Assembly (NCBI RefSeq): GCF_004216755.1
Contig: NZ_SGWZ01000001.1
Span: forward strand, 248,001-312,000
Source: Kerstersia gyiorum
GTDB lineage: Bacteria; Pseudomonadota; Gammaproteobacteria; Burkholderiales; Burkholderiaceae_B
Direction: 5' to 3'
Length of the DNA stretch: 64,000 bases
The stretch's first letter is position 1, and each line of letters begins with the position of its first letter. Below the pieces are notes generated by a model. That model was not told where the DNA came from. It made no database searches and saw nothing but the letters and a program-made list of their open reading frames with translations. Both the position numbers and the translations under genes were made by a program. Shown in pieces: positions 35,999 through 44,903 of this stretch.

Positions 35999-36804
35999 TG
36001 GTGTCCATGAGTCTGTCTGCGGGAACGGCTGGGCAGGTGATTGCGGTTGGACGCGCACTGGGGCTGGATATCACCGGGCTCCAGGCAGAAACCCTGTGCC
36101 GCTATATCGAACTGATGGCGCGGTGGAACAAGACCTACAACCTGACGGCTATCCGCGATCCTCAGAAAATGCTGGTGCAGCATCTGTACGACAGCCTGAG
36201 TGTGGTTTCACCGTTGATCCGTCATGCTGGCAGTCAATCCCTGTCCATCATGGATGTCGGTTCCGGTGGCGGTTTGCCCGGCGTGGTGCTGGCCATCATG
36301 AGGCCGGACTGGAATGTCGTCTGTGTTGACGCCGTAGAGAAAAAAACAGCGTTCATCCGGCAGGTCTCTGGTACGCTGAAACTCGCGAACTTGTCATCCC
36401 GACATGCCCGCATCGAAAGCTTGCCGGCCCAGGCATGCGATATCGTTATCTCTCGGGCTTTTGCTTCGCTTGTGGATTTCACCAGCTGGTCCGGCCATCA
36501 TGTACGTGATGGTGGCTACATGGTGGCGATGAAAGGCAAAATACCTGTCGAAGAAATCAGAGCCCTGGAGGACAAGGGCGATTGGCTGGTCAAAAGAACG
36601 GAAGCGCTGACGGTACCGGAACTGGAGGGTGAGCGTTGCCTGCTGTGGCTACAGGCCGCTCGCGGCATGTCCTCCATGGCCGATCAGGGCACAGCACAAG
36701 GAAGTCTCCAATCAGAGCCGCAGGCTCCCCATGATGGTGGTGCCAGCGCCCAGGCTGCGATGCCTGCGTTTGCCACTCGTTCCAGCAAGGAAATCGTTGA
36801 ATGA
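35998..36804 (+). CDS. rsmG: 16S rRNA (guanine527-N7)-methyltransferase RsmG
   Basis: A 268-residue SAM-dependent methyltransferase acting on 16S rRNA G527; loss gives low-level streptomycin resistance in other bacteria. Motif I is IMDVGSGGGLPGVVLAIM near residue 85, preceded by the typical RWNKTYNLTAI. The protein is about 50 residues longer than usual because of a low-complexity tail (from about 218, rich in A, S, Q) reaching the parA start. Start and stop overlap both neighbours, so mnmG-rsmG-parA-parB is one operon. Confidence 0.95.
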   Translation: MVSMSLSAGTAGQVIAVGRALGLDITGLQAETLCRYIELMARWNKTYNLTAIRDPQKMLVQHLYDSLSVVSPLIRHAGSQSLSIMDVGSGGGLPGVVLAIMRPDWNVVCVDAVEKKTAFIRQVSGTLKLANLSSRHARIESLPAQACDIVISRAFASLVDFTSWSGHHVRDGGYMVAMKGKIPVEEIRALEDKGDWLVKRTEALTVPELEGERCLLWLQAARGMSSMADQGTAQGSLQSEPQAPHDGGASAQAAMPAFATRSSKEIVE

Positions 36805-37598
36805 AAACAGTGAAGAAAGTCCGGGCGGCGAAAATATTCTGCATCGCCAACCAGAAAGGCGGGGTAGGCAAGACTACCACTGCCATCAACCTTGCCGCAG
36901 GCCTGGCGCAGCACAAGAAGAAGGTACTGCTGGTTGACCTGGACCCGCAGGGAAATGCCACCATGGGTAGCGGCGTTGATAAGAATACGCTGAATGAAAC
37001 GCTGTACCAGGTGCTGATCGGAACGGCTGATATCAAGGCAACCATTGTCTCGGCTGGCGACAGCGGCTATGACGTCCTGCCTTCCAACCGTGAACTGGCT
37101 GGCGCCGAGATGGATCTCATGGAAATGAGCGACCGCGAGCAGCGCCTCAAGCAGGCCCTTGCGCAGGTGTCTGGCGATTACGACTTCATTCTGATCGACT
37201 GCCCGCCGACCTTGTCCCTGCTGACGCTCAACGGGCTGGCCTGCGCCAATGGCGTGGTGATTCCGATGCAGTGTGAATACTTCGCGCTTGAAGGACTTTC
37301 CGATCTGGTGAATACCGTCAAGCGGGTGCATCACAACATCAACCCCGAGTTGCGCCTGATTGGTTTGCTGCGGGTCATGTTCGATCCACGTGTCACACTG
37401 CAGCAGCAAGTTTCGGCGCAATTGGTATCGCACTTTGGCGATAAGGTATTCACTACCGTCATTCCGCGCAATGTGCGTCTGGCTGAAGCGCCCAGTTACG
37501 GCCTGCCTGGTGTGGTCTATGACCGCAACTCGCGTGGTGCCAAGGCCTATGTGGCCTTCGGTGCAGAAATGATCAAGCGTGTGAACGCGAAGAGCTAA
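36801..37598 (+). CDS. parA: chromosome-partitioning ATPase ParA (Soj)
   Basis: A 265-residue deviant Walker ATPase. NQKGGVGKTTTAINLAAG is Walker A near residue 17 and VLLVDLDPQGNATMG is Walker A'. It forms nucleoid-bound gradients that move ParB-parS complexes apart. ATGA overlap with rsmG and a 13-base gap to parB show co-transcription. The three parS sites upstream complete the partition system. Confidence 0.97.
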   Translation: MKTVKKVRAAKIFCIANQKGGVGKTTTAINLAAGLAQHKKKVLLVDLDPQGNATMGSGVDKNTLNETLYQVLIGTADIKATIVSAGDSGYDVLPSNRELAGAEMDLMEMSDREQRLKQALAQVSGDYDFILIDCPPTLSLLTLNGLACANGVVIPMQCEYFALEGLSDLVNTVKRVHHNINPELRLIGLLRVMFDPRVTLQQQVSAQLVSHFGDKVFTTVIPRNVRLAEAPSYGLPGVVYDRNSRGAKAYVAFGAEMIKRVNAKS

Positions 37599-37611
37599 AC
37601 AGGAGTTGAGG

Positions 37612-38670
37612 ATGGCCAGCAAAGCTGAGAAGAACGGTGCAGTGAAAACGGTGGCGAAAGCGCCCGCCAAGCGTGCCGCGGCTCGTCCGGCGGCTGCAGC
37701 CAAGGCTGCTGCGAAACCCGCGTCCAAGGCTGTTGCGGCAGCCAAGAAGAGCCGAGGGCTGGGGCGCGGCCTGGATGCGCTGCTGGGCGGCGATATACCT
37801 GCTCTGGCGGCCATCACCGAGGCGGCTGCACAACCGGCCGCCAGGGCCAGCACGGCGCCGTCTGTGCTGGCCCTGGCCCAGTTGGTGCCTGGCAAGTATC
37901 AGCCGCGCACGCGTATGGATGAAGGTGCCTTGAATGAGTTGGCGGCATCTATTCGCGAGCAGGGCATCATGCAGCCGGTACTGGTGCGGCCCCTGACAGG
38001 TGAAAACGCAGGCAAGTATGAAATCATTGCCGGTGAACGCCGCTTCCGCGCTGCAGGCATTGCCGGGCTTGCGGAGGTACCGGTCTTGGTCCGGGAGGTG
38101 CCGGATGAGCATGCTGCCATCATGGCGCTGGTGGAAAACATCCAGCGCGAGGACCTGAACCCTTTGGAAGAGGCTCATGGCGTCCGACGTCTGCTCGACG
38201 AGTTCGGGCTGACGCATGAGCTGGCTGCCCAGGCAATCGGCCGTTCACGTTCTGCCACCAGTAATCTGCTGCGTTTGCTGAACCTGGCCGGCCCGGTGCA
38301 AACCATGTTGCTGGCGGGCGATATCGACATGGGGCATGCGCGGACCTTGTTGTCGCTGGATGCCGCGCGACAGATCCAGTTGGCGAATTTCATCGTGGCC
38401 AAGGGCCTGACCGTGCGCGAAGCGGAAAAGCTGGTTGCCCGCACGCTGCAGGAAGATGATGGCACCATTCCGGATGCCCGGCGTGCGCGCCAGTCTCCCA
38501 GCCGGGATGTGCTGCGCCTGGAAGAGGCACTGTCGGACCAACTTGGTACCAAGGTGACGCTCAAACTCGGCGCGCGCGAACGCGGCAAGATCGTCATTGA
38601 TTTCCATGGCTGGGATCACCTGTCTTCCTTGCTGGAGAAGCAAGGCCTGGGCAGCGTGCTGGATGCCTGA
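37612..38670 (+). CDS. parB: chromosome-partitioning protein ParB (Spo0J)
   Basis: A 352-residue parS-binding CTP-switch protein. An Ala/Lys-rich N-terminal arm (about 1-55) precedes the ParB/Srx domain with GERRFRAAGI, the CTP-binding region, near 140. The helix-turn-helix LAAQAIGRSRSATSNLLRLL follows near 205, and the C-terminal dimer domain closes the protein. The ATG at 37612 has AGGAG at a proper distance. The N-terminal extension is longer than in many ParB proteins. Confidence 0.97.
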   Translation: MASKAEKNGAVKTVAKAPAKRAAARPAAAAKAAAKPASKAVAAAKKSRGLGRGLDALLGGDIPALAAITEAAAQPAARASTAPSVLALAQLVPGKYQPRTRMDEGALNELAASIREQGIMQPVLVRPLTGENAGKYEIIAGERRFRAAGIAGLAEVPVLVREVPDEHAAIMALVENIQREDLNPLEEAHGVRRLLDEFGLTHELAAQAIGRSRSATSNLLRLLNLAGPVQTMLLAGDIDMGHARTLLSLDAARQIQLANFIVAKGLTVREAEKLVARTLQEDDGTIPDARRARQSPSRDVLRLEEALSDQLGTKVTLKLGARERGKIVIDFHGWDHLSSLLEKQGLGSVLDA

Positions 38671-38674
38671 TTCC

Positions 38675-39652
38675 ATGCGCAGGCTTCTGGTGTTGGCCAC
38701 TGGCGGTACTATCGCGGGTCGCCAGACTGCCGGCGGAGGCTACCGGGCAGGGCAGATCGAGGGCCAGGAATTGCTGGCGCATTCCGGGCTGGATGGCAGC
38801 GGTTTGCATATCGACGTGGAAGATATCGCCAGCGTAGGCAGCCAGGATATGAACCAGGCAATATGGCTGCGCCTGGTCCGTCGTATCGAGGCTGCTGCCG
38901 TGTCAGGCGGTTTTGATGGGGTCGTGGTGACCCACGGTACCGATACGATGGAAGAAACTGCCTTCTTCCTGTCGCGCGTGCTGGCAGTCCCTTTTCCTGT
39001 GGTCCTGACTGGCGCCATGCGTCCGGCTGATGCGCCGGATGCCGATGGTCCGGTGAATCTGCGTCACGCCTTGTTGCTGGCTGCACAACCCGTGCCAGAC
39101 AGCGCAGGCAATGTGCTGGTTGCGTTCAATGGCAATGTCCATGCGGCGCAGTGGCTCAGGAAAATATCGGCAAGTGGCCTGGTGGCGTTCGCTTCACCTG
39201 GCGCATGTCCGTTGGGCACGTTTATCGGGGATCATATTCGCTGGACGCCTGGCGTGGCCGCGCCTGCAAGCCGCCGCTACAGTTTGCCTGCCAGCGCCGG
39301 GGCCTGGCCCAAGGTGGGCGTGATCTATGCCCATGCAGGTATGGAGCCGGAGCAGGTCCGTGCCTGCACGGAGCTGGGATGGGACGGATGGGTGCTGGCA
39401 GGGGTAGGCAATGGCAATGCGTCTGGTGCCTGCCTGGCTGTTCTGGCCGAAGCGGCAGAGCGGGGGGCTGTGGTGGTGCGTTCGCGCCGGTGCCTCGATG
39501 GCTGGGTGACGCGTGCCGCTGAAGTGGATGATGATGCGCTGGGTTTTGTTGCTGCAGGCATTTACGATGCGCCGCAATCGCGCATCCTGTTGATGCTGGC
39601 GTTGGCGGAAACGCGCCAGCGCGAGCTCATCCAGCAGCATTTTCTCCAGTGA
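38675..39652 (+). CDS. L-asparaginase
   Basis: A 325-residue amidohydrolase with both active-site signatures: LATGGTIAGR (nucleophile Thr) at the N-terminus and VVTHGTDTMEET near residue 88. It converts asparagine to aspartate and ammonia. No signal peptide is seen, so it is likely cytoplasmic. ATG 38675 starts right at the first strand; an in-frame ATG 38663 overlaps the parB stop. It lies 4 bases after parB and may be co-transcribed with the par operon. Confidence 0.9.
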   Translation: MRRLLVLATGGTIAGRQTAGGGYRAGQIEGQELLAHSGLDGSGLHIDVEDIASVGSQDMNQAIWLRLVRRIEAAAVSGGFDGVVVTHGTDTMEETAFFLSRVLAVPFPVVLTGAMRPADAPDADGPVNLRHALLLAAQPVPDSAGNVLVAFNGNVHAAQWLRKISASGLVAFASPGACPLGTFIGDHIRWTPGVAAPASRRYSLPASAGAWPKVGVIYAHAGMEPEQVRACTELGWDGWVLAGVGNGNASGACLAVLAEAAERGAVVVRSRRCLDGWVTRAAEVDDDALGFVAAGIYDAPQSRILLMLALAETRQRELIQQHFLQ

Positions 39653-39745
39653 GCCGGCGCTGCATGCTAAAGGCATGAGCAGGCCGAGTCGCGCAGGGCA
39701 TACGAGGCCATTACCCGGGGCCAGCGTTTATTGACTTCGGGCGTA

Positions 39746-40672
39746 TCAGGGAACGACGCGGGTATTCAGGGCATAGGGCCCGTCGCAAAGTTGTTCCTTG
39801 AGAAACTCGATGGCGACTTTCACCTTGGCGGAGTTGGCTGATCGGTTGCTGGTGGTGGCCCAGACATCCGCGAATTCCTGATAGGCCGGCAGTATCTGGA
39901 TAACGCTGCCGTCTTCGATGTAGCGCGCGATATCCCATACCGAGAGCATGAAAATGCCCAGCCCCCGGATGCCCCAGGTGCGCACGACGTCGCTGTGGTT
40001 GGAACCATAGCGGCCATTGACCTTGACGGTTTCCAGCCCCTTGGGGCCGTGCAGGCGCCAGACGCCGAATGCCTGTTCGCGGTCGCGGAACACCAGGCAT
40101 TCATGCTGGGCAAGATCCGCGAGGCTCTGGGGCATGCCGCGCTTGGCAATGTAGGAAGGCGCGGCGCACAGGATGCGGCGGCTGGGGGTGATGCGATGCG
40201 CGATCAGGTGAGGCTGCTTGGGATCGCCGACACGGATATCGATGTCATAGCCTTCTTCCAGGATATCGACGTGGCGGTCCAGCAGTTCCAGCCAGATTTC
40301 CAGCTTGGGATAACGCTCTTCCAGCATGGCCAGAATGTGTGCGACATGATGGCGTCCCAGGCGCATGCTGGTGGCGATGCGCAGCAGGCCGGATGGCTCC
40401 AGCTTGCTGCTGGCAACCAGCTCCGTCATGGACGTCATGTTTTCTATGATGCGGCGCGCATAGTCGTAAACCATCTCGCCTTCTTCCGTGATATGGATGC
40501 GGCGGGTGGTACGATGGAACAGGCGGATTCCCAGCTGCTGTTCCAGTATGGCGATACGCTTGCTGACATAGGCGGGCGACTTCCCGATGTCCTTGGCGGC
40601 TGCGGCGAAGCTACCCAGGCGGGCCGCGATGGAAAAAACACGCAGATCCATAAGGGCTGGTTCATTATTCAT
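39746..40672 (-). CDS. LysR-family transcriptional regulator
   Basis: A 308-residue LTTR. The N-terminal winged helix-turn-helix runs to about residue 65 (SFAAAAKDIGKSPAYVSKRI and LGIRLFHRTTRRIHITEEG); the effector domain fills the rest. The DmlR-like subgroup is suggested by the pattern SGLLRIATSMRLGR. It is divergent from aroQ-quiC-like genes across a 281-base AT-rich gap, the normal position for an activator of that operon. The inducer may be quinate, shikimate or an intermediate, by inference. Confidence 0.88.
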   Translation of the reverse strand: MNNEPALMDLRVFSIAARLGSFAAAAKDIGKSPAYVSKRIAILEQQLGIRLFHRTTRRIHITEEGEMVYDYARRIIENMTSMTELVASSKLEPSGLLRIATSMRLGRHHVAHILAMLEERYPKLEIWLELLDRHVDILEEGYDIDIRVGDPKQPHLIAHRITPSRRILCAAPSYIAKRGMPQSLADLAQHECLVFRDREQAFGVWRLHGPKGLETVKVNGRYGSNHSDVVRTWGIRGLGIFMLSVWDIARYIEDGSVIQILPAYQEFADVWATTSNRSANSAKVKVAIEFLKEQLCDGPYALNTRVVP

Positions 40673-40953
40673 GATTCGTGTCTTTTGAATTAATGAATTT
40701 GGTAATTATATTCGCTTGGGTAGCTATTACACTGGCCTGTTTCCTGATTTTGCATCTGGTTCTGCGCCAGCGCTGCCAGCGCTTATTGCCGCGCCTGGTC
40801 CAGACGCTATGCTTACGCGCCAGGCGCCGGCCAGGACCGGCATCCGTTGGCGATCCGGCTTTCCGATAACGGCATGTGCACTGGCGCCGGACTGCGCCCG
40901 GTCTCCGGGCCTGGGCTTTTCATTTTTCCTTCACTGGATTCTGGATTTCACTC

Positions 40954-41406
40954 ATGGCAAGCATCCTTGTTATCAATGGCCCCAACCTGAACCTGTTGGG
41001 TACGCGTGAACCTGCCGTCTATGGCCATGAAACGCTCGCTGACGTCGAGCGCCTGTGCCGCGAGGAGGGCGCGAAGCTGGGGGTGGAGGTCGAGTGCCGC
41101 CAGAGCAACCATGAAGGCGTGCTGGTCGACTGGATTCAGGAAGTGGGCCGCGAGATTGCTGCCGGCCGTTGCATTGGGGTGGTGATGAACCCTGGTGCCT
41201 ATACGCATACTTCCATTGCGCTGCACGATGCCATCAAGGGCGCTGCCGTGCGCCTGATCGAACTGCACATCTCCAATGTGCATGCACGGGAATCGTTCCG
41301 CCACCATTCCTATATTTCGCCCGCGGCGCGCGGCATCATCGTCGGCATGGGCGTTGATGGCTACGCATTGGCCATTCAGGCCCTGGTGCGTTTGCAGGAC
41401 AAGTAA
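40954..41406 (+). CDS. aroQ: type II 3-dehydroquinate dehydratase
   Basis: A 150-residue enzyme interconverting 3-dehydroquinate and 3-dehydroshikimate. Signatures are NGPNLNLLGTREP, with the active-site Tyr in AVYGHETL, then NPGAYTHTSIALHDAI and ISNVHARESFRHHS with the catalytic His. The ATG at 40954 begins at the first strand. Placement before a dehydroshikimate dehydratase-like gene suggests a catabolic or dual role rather than only aromatic amino-acid synthesis. Confidence 0.95.
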   Translation: MASILVINGPNLNLLGTREPAVYGHETLADVERLCREEGAKLGVEVECRQSNHEGVLVDWIQEVGREIAAGRCIGVVMNPGAYTHTSIALHDAIKGAAVRLIELHISNVHARESFRHHSYISPAARGIIVGMGVDGYALAIQALVRLQDK

Positions 41407-41455
41407 TTCCCGTTCGGGCGAGTGTTGCCGGCTGTCGTTGTAGAGAAAACCCAAT

Positions 41456-43378
41456 ATGCGTAGATCGATTGCAACCGTCTCCCTGAGCGGAACCTTGCGG
41501 GAAAAGCTGGAAGCCATTTCCGCAGCCGGTTTCGATGGCATCGAATTGTTCGAGAACGATTTCATTCATTTCAATGGCTCGGCGCGCGATCTGCGCAACA
41601 TGGCTGCTGACCTGGGCCTGACGATTGATCTCTACCAGCCATTCCGGGATTTCGAGGCCATGCCGGCCGAGTTGTTGCAGCGTGGGTTGGAGCGTGCCGA
41701 ACGCAAGTTCGACATCATGCAGGAAATGGGATGCGGGCTGGTGCTGTGCTGCTCCAATACCTCACCCCATGCCATCGATGATCCAGCCTTGGCCGCAGAC
41801 CAGCTGGCGCTTCTGGCGGACCGTGCTGCACGTCGCAATCTGCGCATCGGCTATGAGGCGCTTTCCTGGGGGCGCCACGTCAAACTGTACGGGCAGGCCT
41901 GGGATATCGTGCAGCGCGCGGCGCACCCTCATCTGGGGTTGATACTGGACAGTTTCCATACGCTGTCGCTCAAGGACGATCCCAGCGGCATTGCGGCCAT
42001 CCCCGGCGACAAGATATTTTTCCTGCAGATGGCCGACGCACCGCTGCTGACGCTGGATGTCATAGACTGGGCCCGCCATCACCGTTGCTTCCCTGGGCAG
42101 GGCCAGCTGGATGTGGAAAACTTCTTCCTGCAGACCTTGCTGGCGGGCTACAGCGGGCCGTTGTCACTGGAAATTTTCAATGACATCTTCCGCGAGACGC
42201 CCAATCGTCGTACTGCGCTGGATGCTATGCGTTCGCTGTTGTATCTCGAAAGCTGGGGGCGCGAACGCCTGGCCCGGCCCGAGGCGGACGAAGACCCCGA
42301 GAAGTTGAAAGCAACGGCGGCGCGCATCGAGTTGTTCAATCCGCCGCCTGCGCCTGTATTTTCCGGCGTGAGTTTCGTCGAGTTTGCCGTGGATGAAGCG
42401 TCGGCGGCCGGGCTGGGGAAAATGTTCGGACGCATGGGCTTCCGGCGCGCCGGCAAGCACCGCTCCAAGCAGGCCATCCTGTATCGCCAGGGCGATGTGG
42501 CCTTGATCCTCAATTCCCAGCCCGGCTCTTTTGCTCGCGAGCGTTTTGGCAGTTTCGGCGCCTCGGTGTGTGCCCTGGGCCTGTATACGCAGGACCCGGT
42601 AGGCGCGCTCAGCCGTGGCCAGGCCCTGCAATCCGCGCGTTTTGAAAGTCCGGTGGGGGCGGGGGAAATGGTATTGCCGGCGATTGTTTCACCGGGCGGT
42701 ATCGTCGTGTATTTCGTATCGTCCAGCCTGGCGCCCAATGGCCTGTTCGAGGCCGATTTCGTGCTGGAGCAGGCATCCCAGGCGGAAGCCGGCTCGGCCG
42801 CCGCCATTAGCGGGCTGGATTACCTGGCCCTGGGCATGAATGTCGGCCAGCGCGATACCTGGACCTTGTTTGCACGCTCGGTGCTGGGGTTGAACCAGGG
42901 AGACAACCTGCAGTTTGCCGACCCCTATGGCCTGGTGGACATTACCACTGCGGCCAATACGGATGGCAGTCTGAGGTTGGTGCTGAATGTTTCGCAAAGC
43001 CTGAGCACCGATACCGCCAGGGCCGCCCAGCAGCAGGGCGGGGTGGCGGTGCATCACCTGGCTTTTTCCAGCCACGACATCTTTGCGACGGTACGTGCCT
43101 GGAAGACGGCAGGGGTTGCCATTACGCCCGTGTCGCCGAACTATTACGACGACCTGGCCAGCCGGCTGGATCTGGCGCCGGACTTGCTGGCGCAACTGCG
43201 CGAGCACGGTGTGCTGTACGATCGGGATGCCGGCGGCGAGTACCTGCATTGCTACACCGATAACATTGCAGGGCATTTCTTCTGCGAGGCCGTACAGCGC
43301 CTGGGCAGTTATGCCGGCGTCGGGGCGCTCAACGCAGCGGCGCGGGTGGCGGCCAGGGCCCAAGCCGGCAACGACTGA
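41456..43378 (+). CDS. QuiC-type 3-dehydroshikimate dehydratase fused to HPPD-like domain
   Basis: A 640-residue two-domain protein. Residues 1-270 form a xylose-isomerase-like TIM barrel (REKLEAISAAGFDGIELFE at the start, and LSLEIFNDIFRE with the metal-ligand Glu). Residues 300-640 are a vicinal-oxygen-chelate dioxygenase-like half (HHLAFSSHDIF and the Glu-bearing YLHCYTDNIAGHFFCEAV). This fusion is known for QuiC enzymes converting 3-dehydroshikimate to protocatechuate. It is next to aroQ, which makes that substrate. Whether the HPPD-like half is catalytic cannot be told. A short TIM-barrel-only homologue would be half this length. Confidence 0.85.
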   Translation: MRRSIATVSLSGTLREKLEAISAAGFDGIELFENDFIHFNGSARDLRNMAADLGLTIDLYQPFRDFEAMPAELLQRGLERAERKFDIMQEMGCGLVLCCSNTSPHAIDDPALAADQLALLADRAARRNLRIGYEALSWGRHVKLYGQAWDIVQRAAHPHLGLILDSFHTLSLKDDPSGIAAIPGDKIFFLQMADAPLLTLDVIDWARHHRCFPGQGQLDVENFFLQTLLAGYSGPLSLEIFNDIFRETPNRRTALDAMRSLLYLESWGRERLARPEADEDPEKLKATAARIELFNPPPAPVFSGVSFVEFAVDEASAAGLGKMFGRMGFRRAGKHRSKQAILYRQGDVALILNSQPGSFARERFGSFGASVCALGLYTQDPVGALSRGQALQSARFESPVGAGEMVLPAIVSPGGIVVYFVSSSLAPNGLFEADFVLEQASQAEAGSAAAISGLDYLALGMNVGQRDTWTLFARSVLGLNQGDNLQFADPYGLVDITTAANTDGSLRLVLNVSQSLSTDTARAAQQQGGVAVHHLAFSSHDIFATVRAWKTAGVAITPVSPNYYDDLASRLDLAPDLLAQLREHGVLYDRDAGGEYLHCYTDNIAGHFFCEAVQRLGSYAGVGALNAAARVAARAQAGND

Positions 43379-43398
43379 TAAAGAGCGGCGCTGGCCAG

Positions 43399-43442
43399 CG
43401 GCCCGATTCGGCGTTTGTCGCCGGGCCGGGCCGTTTATTTTT
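43399..43442 (+). terminator. terminator after the quiC-like gene
   Basis: A two-part stem (CGGCCCG with CGGGCCG, CGGCG with CGCCG) is followed by TTTATTTTTCC. It may reduce but not abolish read-through to the next gene. Confidence 0.65.
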
Positions 43443-43474
43443 CCAACAACCACAATAAAACAGAGGGTAGCCTC

Positions 43475-44251
43475 ATGAGACAAGTTTCCCGAGTTCTGGC
43501 CGGCCTTGCCGCCGGCCTGGCGCTTTGTACATCTGCGACTGCCGGCCCCCGGCTGGACGCCATCATGGAGAGCAAGGTGTTGCGTGTGGGTACGCCAGGC
43601 GATTACCGGCCCTTTGCGATGAAGACAGCCGACGGCGGCTACGAGGGCCATGATATCGACGTCATCGAGCAGATCGCCAAGGAACTGGGGCTGCGGGTGG
43701 AATACGTGCAGACTTCCTGGCCCCAGCTGATGCCTGACCTGCAGGCCAATCATTTCGATGTGGCGGTGGGCGGCATCACGCGCAATGCCGCACGTATCGG
43801 CAAGGTCGAGATGCTGCCGGGCTATGCGCCCTTCGGCAAGGTCGCGCTGGTACGCAGCAGTGAAGCCGGCCGCTACCAGTCGGTGGCTGACCTGAACCAG
43901 CCCGGCGTGAAGGTCATCAAGAATCCCGGCGGGACCAACGAGGCTTTCGTGCTGGCCAACCTGGGCAAGGCCCAGATCAGCACGCATGACAAAAATGCGG
44001 AAATTCCTGCGCTGATTGCTGAAGGCAAGGGCGACGTGATGATCACGGAAACCTATGAAGCGTTGCACTACAGCAAGTCGGACCCGCGCCTGAGCGCGCA
44101 ATTCATCGACACGCCGCTGACGCCCAAGAACTACCTGGGCTTCATGCTTCCGGTGGATGACCCGGATTACATCCGCGTGATGGAATTTGCCTGGGATCTG
44201 GTCGACAAGCGCGGGGGCGTCGAAGAAGCCGGCCGGCACTGGCTGAAGTAA
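43475..44251 (+). CDS. periplasmic PheC-like cyclohexadienyl dehydratase / solute-binding protein
   Basis: A 258-residue exported protein of the type II periplasmic binding fold. The signal peptide ends near TSATAG. LRVGTPGDYRPFAM and the DVAVGGITRNAAR segment closely resemble PheC (arogenate/prephenate dehydratase), which evolved from amino-acid ABC binding proteins. No ABC permease or ATPase genes are adjacent, and the neighbours handle shikimate-pathway compounds; both favour the enzyme over the transporter reading. Still, a true solute-binding protein cannot be excluded. Confidence 0.7.
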   Translation: MRQVSRVLAGLAAGLALCTSATAGPRLDAIMESKVLRVGTPGDYRPFAMKTADGGYEGHDIDVIEQIAKELGLRVEYVQTSWPQLMPDLQANHFDVAVGGITRNAARIGKVEMLPGYAPFGKVALVRSSEAGRYQSVADLNQPGVKVIKNPGGTNEAFVLANLGKAQISTHDKNAEIPALIAEGKGDVMITETYEALHYSKSDPRLSAQFIDTPLTPKNYLGFMLPVDDPDYIRVMEFAWDLVDKRGGVEEAGRHWLK

Positions 44252-44289
44252 ACCATCTGGAGGGCCGTGCGGCCGCCTGGGGCTGCCTC

Positions 44290-44328
44290 GGCTGGCGCCC
44301 TATCCGGTTCGCCGTCGGGGCGCCAGCC
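44290..44328 (+). terminator. GC-rich hairpin after the PheC-like gene
   Basis: Perfect 11-base arms GGCTGGCGCCC / GGGCGCCAGCC with a 17-base loop. No T run, so termination efficiency is uncertain. Confidence 0.4.
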
Positions 44329-44413
44329 CTGGACCCAGGCAGGGCTGGTGAGGACAATTTCGTTGTAGCCAGCGCACGATTTCAACTATTTTATTCTTTT
44401 TAGTTGATAGCGC

Positions 44414-44442
44414 TTGACACTAGTAAAGAAGAGGTCCATAAT
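44414..44442 (+). promoter_or_regulatory. promoter of the tRNA-tuf cluster
   Basis: TTGACA (44414-44419) and CATAAT (44437-44442) are 17 bases apart, a near-ideal sigma-70 promoter 12 bases before the tRNA-Tyr gene. Confidence 0.85.
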
Positions 44443-44454
44443 TTTGAATTCTAC

Positions 44455-44540
44455 GGAGAGGTGCCCGAGTGGTTAAAGGGGGCAGACTGTAAATCTGTTG
44501 GCTAACGCCTACGTTGGTTCGAATCCAACCCTCTCCACCA
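44455..44540 (+). tRNA. tRNA-Tyr (GTA)
   Basis: Acceptor GGAGAGG pairs with CCTCTCC, the anticodon is GTA (44489-44491), the long variable arm is of class II type and CCA is encoded. Confidence 0.98.
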
Positions 44541-44657
44541 AGTTTGCTGAAGCGCCCGCACAATCGTTCAAGGACGAAGCGGGCGTTGATGTAGCGGGTA
44601 AGGTAGTCGCGTAAGCCCTCGGCAAGTGAGGCTGATCAGCCTGGCTGATTCGTGATT

Positions 44658-44731
44658 GCGGGTGTAGCTCAATGGTAGAGCAGAAGCCTTCCAAGCTTAC
44701 GACGAGGGTTCGATTCCCTTCACCCGCTCCA
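44658..44731 (+). tRNA. tRNA-Gly (TCC)
   Basis: Acceptor GCGGGTG pairs with CACCCGC, the anticodon is TCC (44690-44692), the T loop reads GGTTCGATTCC and CCA is encoded. It lies in the classic Tyr-Gly-Thr-tuf order. Confidence 0.98.
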
Positions 44732-44772
44732 GTAGTTGATTGTTTCGCCGTCGCAAGTACGGTGGAATCAAT

Positions 44773-44847
<75 letters not shown>

Positions 44848-44903
44848 CTCTCCTTTCGTTGTTAAACACTCATACGCTTCTTATTCCAGGGCAGGAGTCC
44901 GTC

